From Brevibacillus sp. (GTDB lineage Bacteria; Bacillota; Bacilli; Brevibacillales; Brevibacillaceae), in assembly GCA_029240815.1 (NCBI GenBank), contig JARDZO010000162.1, forward strand, positions 1 through 13,145: 13,145 nucleotides of DNA, in the 5' to 3' direction. Shown here in pieces: positions 7,274-13,145 of the stretch. A program made the translations under genes and the position numbers. How positions within the stretch are numbered: position 1 is the stretch's first letter; every line of letters begins with the position of its first letter. Under the pieces are notes generated by a model. The model saw nothing but the letters and a program-made list of their open reading frames with translations, was not told the DNA's origin and ran no database searches.

Positions 7274-7302
7274 ATCGTACTATGATTTTGCATGAACCAC
7301 AA
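7274..7302 (-). promoter_or_regulatory. Weak candidate promoter of znuC-znuB-zur
   Basis: On the minus strand TTGTGG (7297-7302) and TACGAT (7274-7279) are 17 bp apart, each matching only about half to two thirds of the consensus. AAATCATAGT overlapping it resembles the left half of a Zur box, but no proper right half follows. This is a guess offered because the terminator after znuA implies some promoter here. Confidence 0.3.
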
Positions 7303-7336
7303 GTACTTCAGGGACAAAAACAGCGTGTGCGATATG

Positions 7337-7364
7337 AAAAGATGCCGCCCCACAGAGCGACATC
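7337..7364 (-). terminator. Terminator or attenuator between znuA and znuC
   Basis: On the minus strand GATGTCGCT (7356-7364) pairs with GGCGGCATC (7341-7349) around a 6-nt loop, followed by only four T residues. The short T-run suggests partial termination, letting some transcripts continue into znuCB-zur. Confidence 0.7.
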
Positions 7365-7378
7365 CTCATTATTCCCTT

Positions 7379-8359
7379 TTATTTTAACGCCGCACGCAGC
7401 GTTTCGATGTTCGCGCGCATGATCGACAGATAGTCCCGCCCTGCTGTGACATCGTCTTGTGTCAGACCTTCCAGCGGATTGAGCGTAGCTGTCTGTACAC
7501 CAGCCTCTTTGGCGATTACCTCCGCCACTTTCGGGGATACCAGTGTCTCAAACAAAACGTACGAAATTTGATGTTCTTTCACATGCTCGACCAATTCTTT
7601 CAATTCGGACGGCGATGGTTCGTCAGCTGGATTTACTCCTGAAATGGGGATCTGTTCCAAGCCATAGCGATTAGCCAGATAACTGAATGCACTATGCGAA
7701 ACCATGAATTCTTTTTTGGAGGTTTGAGCGACCATCTCTTTAAATTCTTTGTCCAACTGATCCAGATCCGTAGAGAGTTGTTGGAAGTTCTTTTCAAAAT
7801 CGGCAGCATGCGCTTGGTCTTTTTTCACCAGGGCATCTTTCACCTTTGCCGCTTGTTCCTTTAACTTGGTAGGATCTAACCAAACATGCGGGTCGTTTTC
7901 ACCATGGCCATGGTCATGCTCTTCTGCTTTACCTGCTGCTGCCGCTTCAGACTCATGTCCATGCTCCTCTTCTACTGCATGGAGCAAATCCATTCCCTCT
8001 GTAGCGTTTACAATCGTTGTCTTGTTCTTGTCGAGGCTTTCTACCGTCTTGTCTACCCACAGCTCCAGACCGCTGCCATTATAAGCAAAGACGTCTGCCC
8101 CGGATAGAGCCACCATATCTTTTGCAGTTGGTTCATAGTCATGCGGCTCTACACCTGCCGGAATCAGGTTTGTGACTTCAACGTAGTCTCCACCAATCCG
8201 TTTCGCGGCGTACTCCAACGGATAAATCGTCGTATACACTTTAGGCTTTGCTACCGCGCCCTCACCAGATGTCGGAGTGCTTGCCGTCTCCTTTGCTCCG
8301 CACCCTACGATGCTTATTGCTGCCACTATACTAATCACGGCCAATAGGCTCTTCTTCAT
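7379..8359 (-). CDS. znuA: Zinc-binding lipoprotein ZnuA (ABC transporter solute-binding protein)
   Basis: Cluster A-I metal receptor anchored outside the membrane, delivering zinc to ZnuB. The chosen start gives 326 residues with a basic n-region, a hydrophobic segment and lipobox I-V-G-C20. Expected metal ligands are H73 (PHDYEPT), H158 (DPHVWLDP), H222 (SHSAFSYLA) and an acidic residue near E271. Between the first two lies a His/Glu-rich loop (about 129-153, with HGHE and HDHGHGE) typical of zinc rather than manganese receptors. An in-frame extension to an ATG at 8422 would run through a Zur box and lacks a signal peptide, so ATG 8359 is preferred; GGGAG lies about 12 nt upstream. It is transcribed alone from the promoter at 8421-8449, with a terminator 15 nt past the stop. 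Confidence 0.95.
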   Translation of the reverse strand: MKKSLLAVISIVAAISIVGCGAKETASTPTSGEGAVAKPKVYTTIYPLEYAAKRIGGDYVEVTNLIPAGVEPHDYEPTAKDMVALSGADVFAYNGSGLELWVDKTVESLDKNKTTIVNATEGMDLLHAVEEEHGHESEAAAAGKAEEHDHGHGENDPHVWLDPTKLKEQAAKVKDALVKKDQAHAADFEKNFQQLSTDLDQLDKEFKEMVAQTSKKEFMVSHSAFSYLANRYGLEQIPISGVNPADEPSPSELKELVEHVKEHQISYVLFETLVSPKVAEVIAKEAGVQTATLNPLEGLTQDDVTAGRDYLSIMRANIETLRAALK

Positions 8360-8381
8360 TTCCCGTGTCATCTCCCTGTGT

Positions 8382-8402
8382 AATTCATAATGATTACGAT
8401 TT
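8382..8402 (-). promoter_or_regulatory. Zur operator 1 (downstream of znuA start site)
   Basis: Read on the minus strand, half-sites AAATCGTAAT and ATTATGAATT surround a central c. This is close to the Bacillus Zur box with 7-1-7 core TCGTAATnATTACGA. It lies about +12 to +33 from the predicted transcript start, where a bound repressor would block elongation. Confidence 0.82.
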
Positions 8403-8420
8403 ACTTCATTCCCGTTTTTC

Positions 8421-8449
8421 ATTATACGGACAGATGACCAGAAAGTAAA
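8421..8449 (-). promoter_or_regulatory. znuA promoter
   Basis: On the minus strand -35 TTTACT (8444-8449) and a perfect -10 TATAAT (8421-8426) are separated by 17 bp. The start is expected near 8414. The -35 overlaps Zur operator 2, and operator 1 lies just downstream. Confidence 0.85.
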
Positions 8450-8467
8450 TAGGATTTATTACGATTT
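8447..8467 (+). promoter_or_regulatory. Zur operator 2 (overlapping znuA -35)
   Basis: On the plus strand half-sites AAATAGGATT and ATTACGATTT surround a central t. The right half is a perfect match to the Bacillus Zur box and the left half matches at 7 of 10 positions. It overlaps the -35 of znuA by three bases and faces the divergent lipoprotein gene. Confidence 0.75.
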
Positions 8468-8584
8468 AATCGGCATAATTAGGCAGCCTTCGTCATAGCT
8501 TCACAATTTTTCCTCATTCCTGTGGTAAGATGAGTCTCTATCCTAGCCTTACTCACGGTCGAGTGCTCCGACATTCACAAGCGT

Positions 8585-8614
8585 TTGCGCTTACAAATTC
8601 CTATACGGTAAAAT
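8585..8614 (+). promoter_or_regulatory. Weak candidate promoter of the PCYCGC lipoprotein gene
   Basis: TTGCGC (8585-8590) and TAAAAT (8609-8614) are 18 bp apart. A short dyad, AGCG-TTTG-CGCT (about 8580-8591), overlaps the -35. The leader would be short, about 15 nt, ending in the AGGAGGAGG binding site. Confidence 0.35.
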
Positions 8615-8636
8615 AAACAGGAGGAGGTTTGTCCAG

Positions 8637-9128
8637 ATGAAACGGAAATCATGGTTAGCCATCAGTATCATGACGGCAGCCTTGTTAACTGGCTGCGGTT
8701 CTACCGATCAAGCCGGTCAGGAGCACGCCAATCACTCTCAACACGCGGCGAACGGAGATCTGCAGGAAATGACCGCTTCCGCAGACCAATTGCCGAAATT
8801 TCTCGACAATCAAGACCCTGTTATCGTAGCGTCCTACAAAGCTGCCGCTGCCAACCGCGAACTGCTAAAATCCATTCCTTGCTATTGCGGCTGCGGTGAA
8901 AGTGCGGGACACCAGCACAACGGTAACTGCTTTATTAAAGAAGAGCTACCCGATGGATCCATCGTCTGGGATGATCACGGAACGCGTTGCGGGGTATGTA
9001 TGGAGATTGCCGTTATTTCCTCCAAGTTAAAGGAAGCTGGCAAGACAACCAAGGAAATTCGTGATTACATCGATAATGCCTACAAAGAAGGGTACGGAAA
9101 GCCAACTCCGACTCCTATGCCATCTTAA
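8637..9128 (+). CDS. PCYCGC-motif lipoprotein
   Basis: A 163-residue predicted lipoprotein of the PCYCGC family (function not established as far as I know). AGGAGGAGG lies about 8 nt before the ATG. A basic, hydrophobic signal ends in lipobox L-T-G-C20. A His-rich linker follows (H30, H33, H36). The globular part has the name-giving P81-C-Y-C-G-C86, then H92, H94, C98, H114 and the pair C118-G-V-C121: six cysteines and several histidines that look like a metal-binding or redox site. The tail is Pro/Thr-rich. It is divergent from znuA, its start 169 bp from Zur operator 2, which hints at metal handling. A copper or redox role outside the membrane is equally possible. It is followed by the stem at 9174-9202. 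Confidence 0.9.
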   Translation: MKRKSWLAISIMTAALLTGCGSTDQAGQEHANHSQHAANGDLQEMTASADQLPKFLDNQDPVIVASYKAAAANRELLKSIPCYCGCGESAGHQHNGNCFIKEELPDGSIVWDDHGTRCGVCMEIAVISSKLKEAGKTTKEIRDYIDNAYKEGYGKPTPTPMPS

Positions 9129-9173
9129 CGATCGCGGCCAGTTCACGGATGGGCGATGCTATAGGAAAAAGAA

Positions 9174-9202
9174 AAAGCTCGGAACCAGGTGTTCCGGGCT
9201 TT
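9174..9202. terminator. Terminator shared by lipoprotein gene and nadA
   Basis: AAAGCTCGGAAC (9174-9185) and GTTCCGGGCTTT (9191-9202) form a 12-bp stem with one G·T pair and a 5-nt loop. The minus-strand transcript has the better U-tract (complement of 9164-9176). In the plus direction the T-run is mostly inside the stem, so termination there may be weaker. Confidence 0.78.
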
Positions 9203-9217
9203 GCTCATTGTACATAC

Positions 9218-9247
9218 AAAAAACTGCATTTGCCTCAGCAAACGCAG
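9218..9247 (-). terminator. nadA terminator
   Basis: On the minus strand CTGCGTTTGC (9238-9247) pairs with GCAAATGCAG (9224-9233) around loop TGAG, followed by TTTTTT (9218-9223). It lies 18 nt past the nadA stop. A second stem at 9174-9202 backs it up. Confidence 0.9.
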
Positions 9248-9265
9248 CTTATTTACTACATGTTT

Positions 9266-10210
9266 TTACGCAGGAGCTACTTCCAGCATCCGCTCGAGTG
9301 ATGCGCGAGCTGCATCTGCTACATCTTTTGGTACGAAAATCTCTGGCTTCATGTTCTCCAGTGCCTCTACACATTTTTTCAGGTTGTTCACCTTCATGTT
9401 TGGGCAGACCAAATATTTAGAAGCGAAAATAAATGTTTTATCATGGCTGTCTTTTTCCAGCATGTAGCGTGTGCCATCTTCTGTTCCAATAATGAATTCC
9501 TTGTGTGATGACTCGCGGCAGTATTTCAAAATACCAGTGGTAGATCCCACGTAGTCAGCCAGCGAAACTACTTCTGGGCGGCACTCCGGATGGACGACAA
9601 CGACCGCTTCCGGATGTTGCTGTTTCAAGGTCATGATATCTTCGACCGACAACTGGTCATGCGTATTGCAGTACCCTTCCCAAATGATCATCTTCTTGTC
9701 GGTAAACTGGGATACATAATGGCCCAGGTTTTTATCCGGCACCCAAATGATCTCGTCGCTGTCGACGGATTCGATGACTTGTTTTGCGTTGGACGACGTA
9801 CAGCAGATGTACGTCTCTGCTTTTACATCCGCAGATGTATTGATGTACGCGACTACCTTCGCATTTGGATGCTGCGCCTTGAGCTTGCGCAATCCGTCTA
9901 CGTTTACCATATCCGCCATCGGACAACCAGCTCGTTCATCAGGAATAATGACCGTCTTTTGGGGATTGAGAATTTTTGCACTTTCTCCCATGAAGTGAAC
10001 ACCACAGAACAAAATGACGTCTGCATCTGTTTCCTTTGCTTTTTGAGCCAACCCGAAAGAATCACCAATAAAATCGGCCACTTCCTGAATTTCCGGACGT
10101 TGATAAAAGTGTGCCAAAATGATCGCATTGCGTTCTTTCTTCAACTGCATCAGTCGTTCTCGTAACTCAGCGTTGCGCTGGGCTTTTTTTTCTAACGCTA
10201 AAGCGTCCAT
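9266..10210 (-). CDS. nadA: Quinolinate synthase
   Basis: Condenses iminoaspartate (from NadB) with dihydroxyacetone phosphate to quinolinate, using one oxygen-sensitive [4Fe-4S] cluster. The 314 residues fall within the family range. The three expected cluster cysteines are visible: C96 (AGCPMAD), C210 (HPECRP) and C269 (LVCPNMK). Other conserved parts are ILAHFYQRPEIQEVAD (31-46), GDSF (49-52), CGVHFMGESAKIL (69-81), YINTSADVKAE (122-132) and CTSSNA (137-142). GGGGGA lies about 8 nt before ATG 10210. The gene has its own near-perfect sigma-A promoter and double terminators, so it is monocistronic and separated from nadB-nadC by the zinc genes. No cysteine desulfurase such as nifS is seen beside it. 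Confidence 0.98.
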   Translation of the reverse strand: MDALALEKKAQRNAELRERLMQLKKERNAIILAHFYQRPEIQEVADFIGDSFGLAQKAKETDADVILFCGVHFMGESAKILNPQKTVIIPDERAGCPMADMVNVDGLRKLKAQHPNAKVVAYINTSADVKAETYICCTSSNAKQVIESVDSDEIIWVPDKNLGHYVSQFTDKKMIIWEGYCNTHDQLSVEDIMTLKQQHPEAVVVVHPECRPEVVSLADYVGSTTGILKYCRESSHKEFIIGTEDGTRYMLEKDSHDKTFIFASKYLVCPNMKVNNLKKCVEALENMKPEIFVPKDVADAARASLERMLEVAPA

Positions 10211-10249
10211 GGAAAAAATCCCCCTACGTAGGTGTCATAATTTACGGTC

Positions 10250-10278
10250 ATTGTAAGCGGTTCCCCCGGCCTTGTCAA
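10250..10278 (-). promoter_or_regulatory. nadA promoter
   Basis: On the minus strand a perfect -35 TTGACA (10273-10278) and -10 TACAAT (10250-10255) are 17 bp apart. The start is near 10243, giving a leader of about 33 nt. A 10-bp perfect palindrome CCTACGTAGG (10223-10232) lies in this leader next to the ribosome binding site. Confidence 0.88.
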
Positions 10279-10308
10279 TGTATGACCAGTGGGAAAACTG
10301 TTTGATCG

Positions 10309-11172
10309 TTACTTGTTCCCTAAAACATGCTCCCGAATAAAACGAGCCACACCATCGTCATTATGATGGGCCGCTTCAAAACGAGCGAGTTCCTTTATGG
10401 CGGGAGAAGCGTTTTCCATCGCCACAGAATACCCAACCTCTGTCAGCGCTTCCCTGTCATTCTCCGCATCACCAAAAGCCATTACCTGATCAGGCGTGAC
10501 TCCCCATTTGCTGCAAAAGTAGCGCAGGCCCTCCCACTTAGACACACCATGAGGAATGACCTCCACATTGTGCTTTCCGGACGTTGTAATCGACGAACGA
10601 TCTGACCAAGGCTCCAGCTGCTCTCGGACCCAGTCCAGACGCTCAGGATTGTTGTGCCAAATAAAGAGCTTTACCACTTCGCTCTCCCCCGACTCGACCA
10701 GATCCAGCAGCTCTGCCAGCGGTACGACACGTGCCAACTTATAAAAAGCAAAACGGCGCATCGAAATGCCTTCGACCGAAGTATCTTCCTCGACCAATGC
10801 CTCCAGGCGCTCCCGATCTTCCTTTACCATCAATCGCTTGCTCGCCGTATCATGCAGTTCATAGTAGATCGCTTCTTTTCTCAAAGCGTGAACAGCACCG
10901 ATAACCATGTCCTTCGGTAAGATGGTGCGGTGAACCATCGTGCCATCGGCCTCATAGACAATAGCTCCATTACTGCAGACATAGCCATCAAACGGAAATG
11001 AATCAACGGGAATAAGCGCGGACCCGTAGCTTCTGCCTGTAGACAATACCAGCTTGCAGCCTTGCTCCTGCAACGCCCGACAAGCTTCCTTGGTGGCATC
11101 TGTCATTTGTGACTGCTCGTTTAACAAAGTCCCATCCATATCGAAAGCAGCTAAACGCGGTGTGAGCAGCAT
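10309..11172 (-). CDS. Cof-type HAD-IIB family phosphatase
   Basis: A 287-residue haloacid dehalogenase-superfamily hydrolase, likely a cytoplasmic phosphatase for a sugar phosphate, flavin precursor or similar small phosphate; the substrate cannot be told from sequence. The four HAD motifs are D11-M-D13-G-T, S44-T45-G-R, K212 and G234-DAEND-239. A large C2-type cap lies between motifs II and III (about 75-200), as in Cof/YwpJ-like proteins. ATG 11172 is chosen because AAAGGGGG lies about 7 nt upstream and the protein begins just before the first strand; the frame extends to an ATG at 11202 with no binding site. It lies between the ftsH terminator and nadA, with no clear promoter of its own and no clear terminator after it. 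Confidence 0.92.
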   Translation of the reverse strand: MLLTPRLAAFDMDGTLLNEQSQMTDATKEACRALQEQGCKLVLSTGRSYGSALIPVDSFPFDGYVCSNGAIVYEADGTMVHRTILPKDMVIGAVHALRKEAIYYELHDTASKRLMVKEDRERLEALVEEDTSVEGISMRRFAFYKLARVVPLAELLDLVESGESEVVKLFIWHNNPERLDWVREQLEPWSDRSSITTSGKHNVEVIPHGVSKWEGLRYFCSKWGVTPDQVMAFGDAENDREALTEVGYSVAMENASPAIKELARFEAAHHNDDGVARFIREHVLGNK

Positions 11173-11251
11173 CCGTATTCCCCCTTTGGTGATATGAGAC
11201 AAAATCGTTTTCCAACTAAAGCAATGTGATTACTTTCTTAGAGTAGAACAA

Positions 11252-11274
11252 AAGGAGCACCTGAGGCGCTCCTT
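11252..11274 (-). terminator. ftsH terminator
   Basis: On the minus strand AAGGAGCGCC (11265-11274) pairs with GGTGCTCCTT (11252-11261) around a 3-nt loop, followed by TTGTTC. It lies 22 nt past the ftsH stop. The U-tract is short, so some read-through into the HAD gene is possible. Confidence 0.8.
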
Positions 11275-11296
11275 ATTTTGTAGGTTCATCGTTTGT

Positions 11297-13145
11297 TTAT
11301 TCATCTTTTTTCGGCTGAATGTTCACGACCACATCATTGTTTTCTAGTGGGTCAATTTCCAATTTGCCTGTTTCGATCAGTTGTCTGATTTGATCCGCAT
11401 CGAGAGTCTCGACACGCAACAACGTGTGGGCAATCAGATCGAGCTGGTCACGATGCTTGGTCAATAGATCCGTGCATCGAGAATAGCATTCGTGAATGAT
11501 ATTTTGCATTTCCTGATCGATCTCATAAGCGATCTGATCGGAGTAGTTGCGCTCGTTGCCGTAATCACGACCCAGGAATACTTGGCCTTGGCTCTTACCG
11601 AATTGCATAGGACCCAATTTACTCATACCGTATTCCGTAATCATGCTGCGAGCTATCGCTGTTGCACGTTGGAAGTCATTGTGTGCACCGGTACTGATAT
11701 CTCCTAGCACCAATTCTTCTGCGACGCGTCCACCCAACAACCCAACGATCTTGTCGAGCAGGTCTGTTTTGGTGGCAAAGAAACGATCTTCTTTTGGTAA
11801 CATGACCGTGTACCCGCCAGCTTGACCGCGTGGGATGATCGTTACCTTATGTACCATTTCCGCATTTCTCAAATGATAGCCGATGATCGTATGACCAGCT
11901 TCGTGGAACGCAACCAGGCGTCTTTCGTCTTCGCTGACAACGCGGGACTTTTTCGCCGGACCGGCAATGACGCGGTCGATCGCTTCGTCCACTTCCACCA
12001 TGTTGATTTGCTTTTTGTTTTTACGGGCAGTCAAGAGGGCTGCTTCGTTCAGCAGGTTCTCCAGATCAGCACCGGTGAAGCCCGATGTACCACGAGCAAT
12101 CACATCCAGTTTCACGTCTTCGCCAAGCGGCTTGTTGCGAGCATGTACTTTAAGTACTGCTTCACGGCCCCTGATGTCTGGGCGATCAACTGTAATCTGA
12201 CGGTCAAAGCGTCCCGGACGCAAGAGTGCCGGGTCGAGAATGTCCGGGCGGTTAGTCGCAGCCACCATGATGATGCCTTCGTTTCCACCGAAACCGTCCA
12301 TTTCTACGAGCAACTGATTGAGGGTTTGCTCACGCTCATCGTGGCCGCCGCCGAGTCCAGCTCCGCGTTGACGACCAACTGCGTCAATCTCATCGATAAA
12401 GATAATGCAAGGTGCATTTTTCTTAGCATTTTCAAACAGGTCACGCACGCGGGATGCACCGACCCCGACGAACATCTCTACAAAGTCAGAACCAGAGATG
12501 CTAAAGAAAGGAACACCAGCCTCACCTGCAACAGCACGAGCAAGCAAGGTTTTACCAGTACCCGGAGGACCTACGAGCAGAACACCTTTCGGAATGCGGG
12601 CACCAACAGCATTAAACTTGCGCGGGTCTTTCAGGAACTCAACGACTTCCTCCAGCTCCGCTTTCTCTTCGTCTGCGCCGGCTACGTCGTCAAACGTAAC
12701 GCGCTTCTTCTCTTCGTTGTACAGCTTGGCACGGCTTTTACCGAAGTTCATGACTCGGCTGCCGCCACCTTGCGCATTGTTCAGAAGGAAGAAAAACAAG
12801 ATGAAGATGATCACAAACGGAATGATCGAGGTCAGGAAGGTGAGCCAAATACTGTTGCCCTCTGCCGGATGAACCTCTACCTTTTTCACTTTTTGTTCAT
12901 CAATCTTCTGTTCTACCAAAGAGATAATGTTGGAATCATACAGTGGAACATTGGTGAAGAATTTGTTGCTTTCCTGTCCCGGAATTGCTTTTGCCAACGT
13001 ACCATCAACTCGGTATGTACCATTCTCAGGGCGAATAGCCATCTCCGTGATGTTATCGGCTTGCAACTGTACCCGGAAATCCTGATATGTAAGTTTCCCA
13101 ACCTTATCAGTACCGGAGAGGATGAAATTCACGATCCCGACCGTG
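11297..13145 (-). CDS. ftsH: ATP-dependent zinc metalloprotease FtsH (5' end outside window)
   Basis: Membrane-bound AAA+ protease that extracts and degrades misfolded membrane proteins and selected regulators. The frame stays open to the right edge (last codons seen encode T-V-G-I-V), so the first membrane helix is missing; about 615 residues are visible. Numbering from the GTG-encoded V at 13132: an extracytoplasmic domain to about 95; second membrane helix 98-117 ([20 protein letters not shown]); Walker A GPPGTGKT (188-195); pore motif F221-V-G; Walker B IFIDEID (244-250); second region of homology (292-311); zinc site H410-E-A-G-H414 with third ligand D486. The tail is acidic and variable. 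The GTG at 13132 is only the first possible start inside the window, not the true one. The sequence closely resembles B. subtilis FtsH. Confidence 0.97.
   Translation of the reverse strand, partial: TVGIVNFILSGTDKVGKLTYQDFRVQLQADNITEMAIRPENGTYRVDGTLAKAIPGQESNKFFTNVPLYDSNIISLVEQKIDEQKVKKVEVHPAEGNSIWLTFLTSIIPFVIIFILFFFLLNNAQGGGSRVMNFGKSRAKLYNEEKKRVTFDDVAGADEEKAELEEVVEFLKDPRKFNAVGARIPKGVLLVGPPGTGKTLLARAVAGEAGVPFFSISGSDFVEMFVGVGASRVRDLFENAKKNAPCIIFIDEIDAVGRQRGAGLGGGHDEREQTLNQLLVEMDGFGGNEGIIMVAATNRPDILDPALLRPGRFDRQITVDRPDIRGREAVLKVHARNKPLGEDVKLDVIARGTSGFTGADLENLLNEAALLTARKNKKQINMVEVDEAIDRVIAGPAKKSRVVSEDERRLVAFHEAGHTIIGYHLRNAEMVHKVTIIPRGQAGGYTVMLPKEDRFFATKTDLLDKIVGLLGGRVAEELVLGDISTGAHNDFQRATAIARSMITEYGMSKLGPMQFGKSQGQVFLGRDYGNERNYSDQIAYEIDQEMQNIIHECYSRCTDLLTKHRDQLDLIAHTLLRVETLDADQIRQLIETGKLEIDPLENNDVVVNIQPKKDE

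Noticed and set aside
7271..7290. Zur box upstream of znuC
   Set aside because: Only one half resembles the motif and the spacing of the other half is wrong.

Overview
The window reads as chromosomal DNA of a low-GC to mid-GC Gram-positive bacterium of the Bacillales. Brevibacillus or another Paenibacillaceae member is the best guess. The evidence is a B. subtilis-like FtsH, sigma-A promoters with 17-bp spacing, strong AAGGAGG-type ribosome binding sites, Zur boxes of the Bacillus type, and a tRNA order matching part of the Bacillus trnD cluster. Almost everything is ordinary housekeeping. No insertion sequence, prophage, CRISPR array or rRNA is visible.

Layout from left to right. (1) 2-454, minus strand: the tRNA run Ser(GGA)-Glu(TTC)-Val(TAC)-fMet(CAT), with its own near-consensus promoter at 515-543; it continues off the left edge. 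(2) 690-1056, plus strand: a short transcription unit with an extended -10 promoter, a 42-residue hydrophobic-then-cationic peptide gene and a strong terminator. This is the least explained item here and resembles a type I toxin in architecture only. (3) 1157-1621, plus strand: a GNAT acetyltransferase, ended by a bidirectional terminator shared with the next block. (4) 1708-4942, minus strand: nadB-nadC-coaX, tightly packed, giving the first and third steps of de novo NAD synthesis plus type III pantothenate kinase. (5) 5118-8467, minus strand: a zinc-uptake block, znuA alone and then znuC-znuB-zur. The znuA promoter is flanked by two Zur-type operators. (6) 8637-9128, plus strand: a divergent Cys/His-rich PCYCGC lipoprotein, followed by back-to-back terminators. 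(7) 9266-10210, minus strand: nadA (quinolinate synthase) with its own TTGACA-17-TACAAT promoter. (8) 10309-11172, minus strand: a Cof-type HAD phosphatase. (9) 11297-13145, minus strand: ftsH, whose start lies beyond the right edge.

Together nadA, nadB and nadC supply the whole aspartate-to-nicotinate-mononucleotide route, and coaX starts CoA synthesis. The zinc genes lie between nadA and nadBC. ZnuA captures zinc outside the membrane, ZnuB carries it across and ZnuC powers transport. Zur, made from the same operon as ZnuCB, should shut the system off when zinc is plentiful. The ftsH...coaX order recalls the ftsH-coaX neighbourhood of B. subtilis, with the HAD, NAD and zinc genes lying between them.
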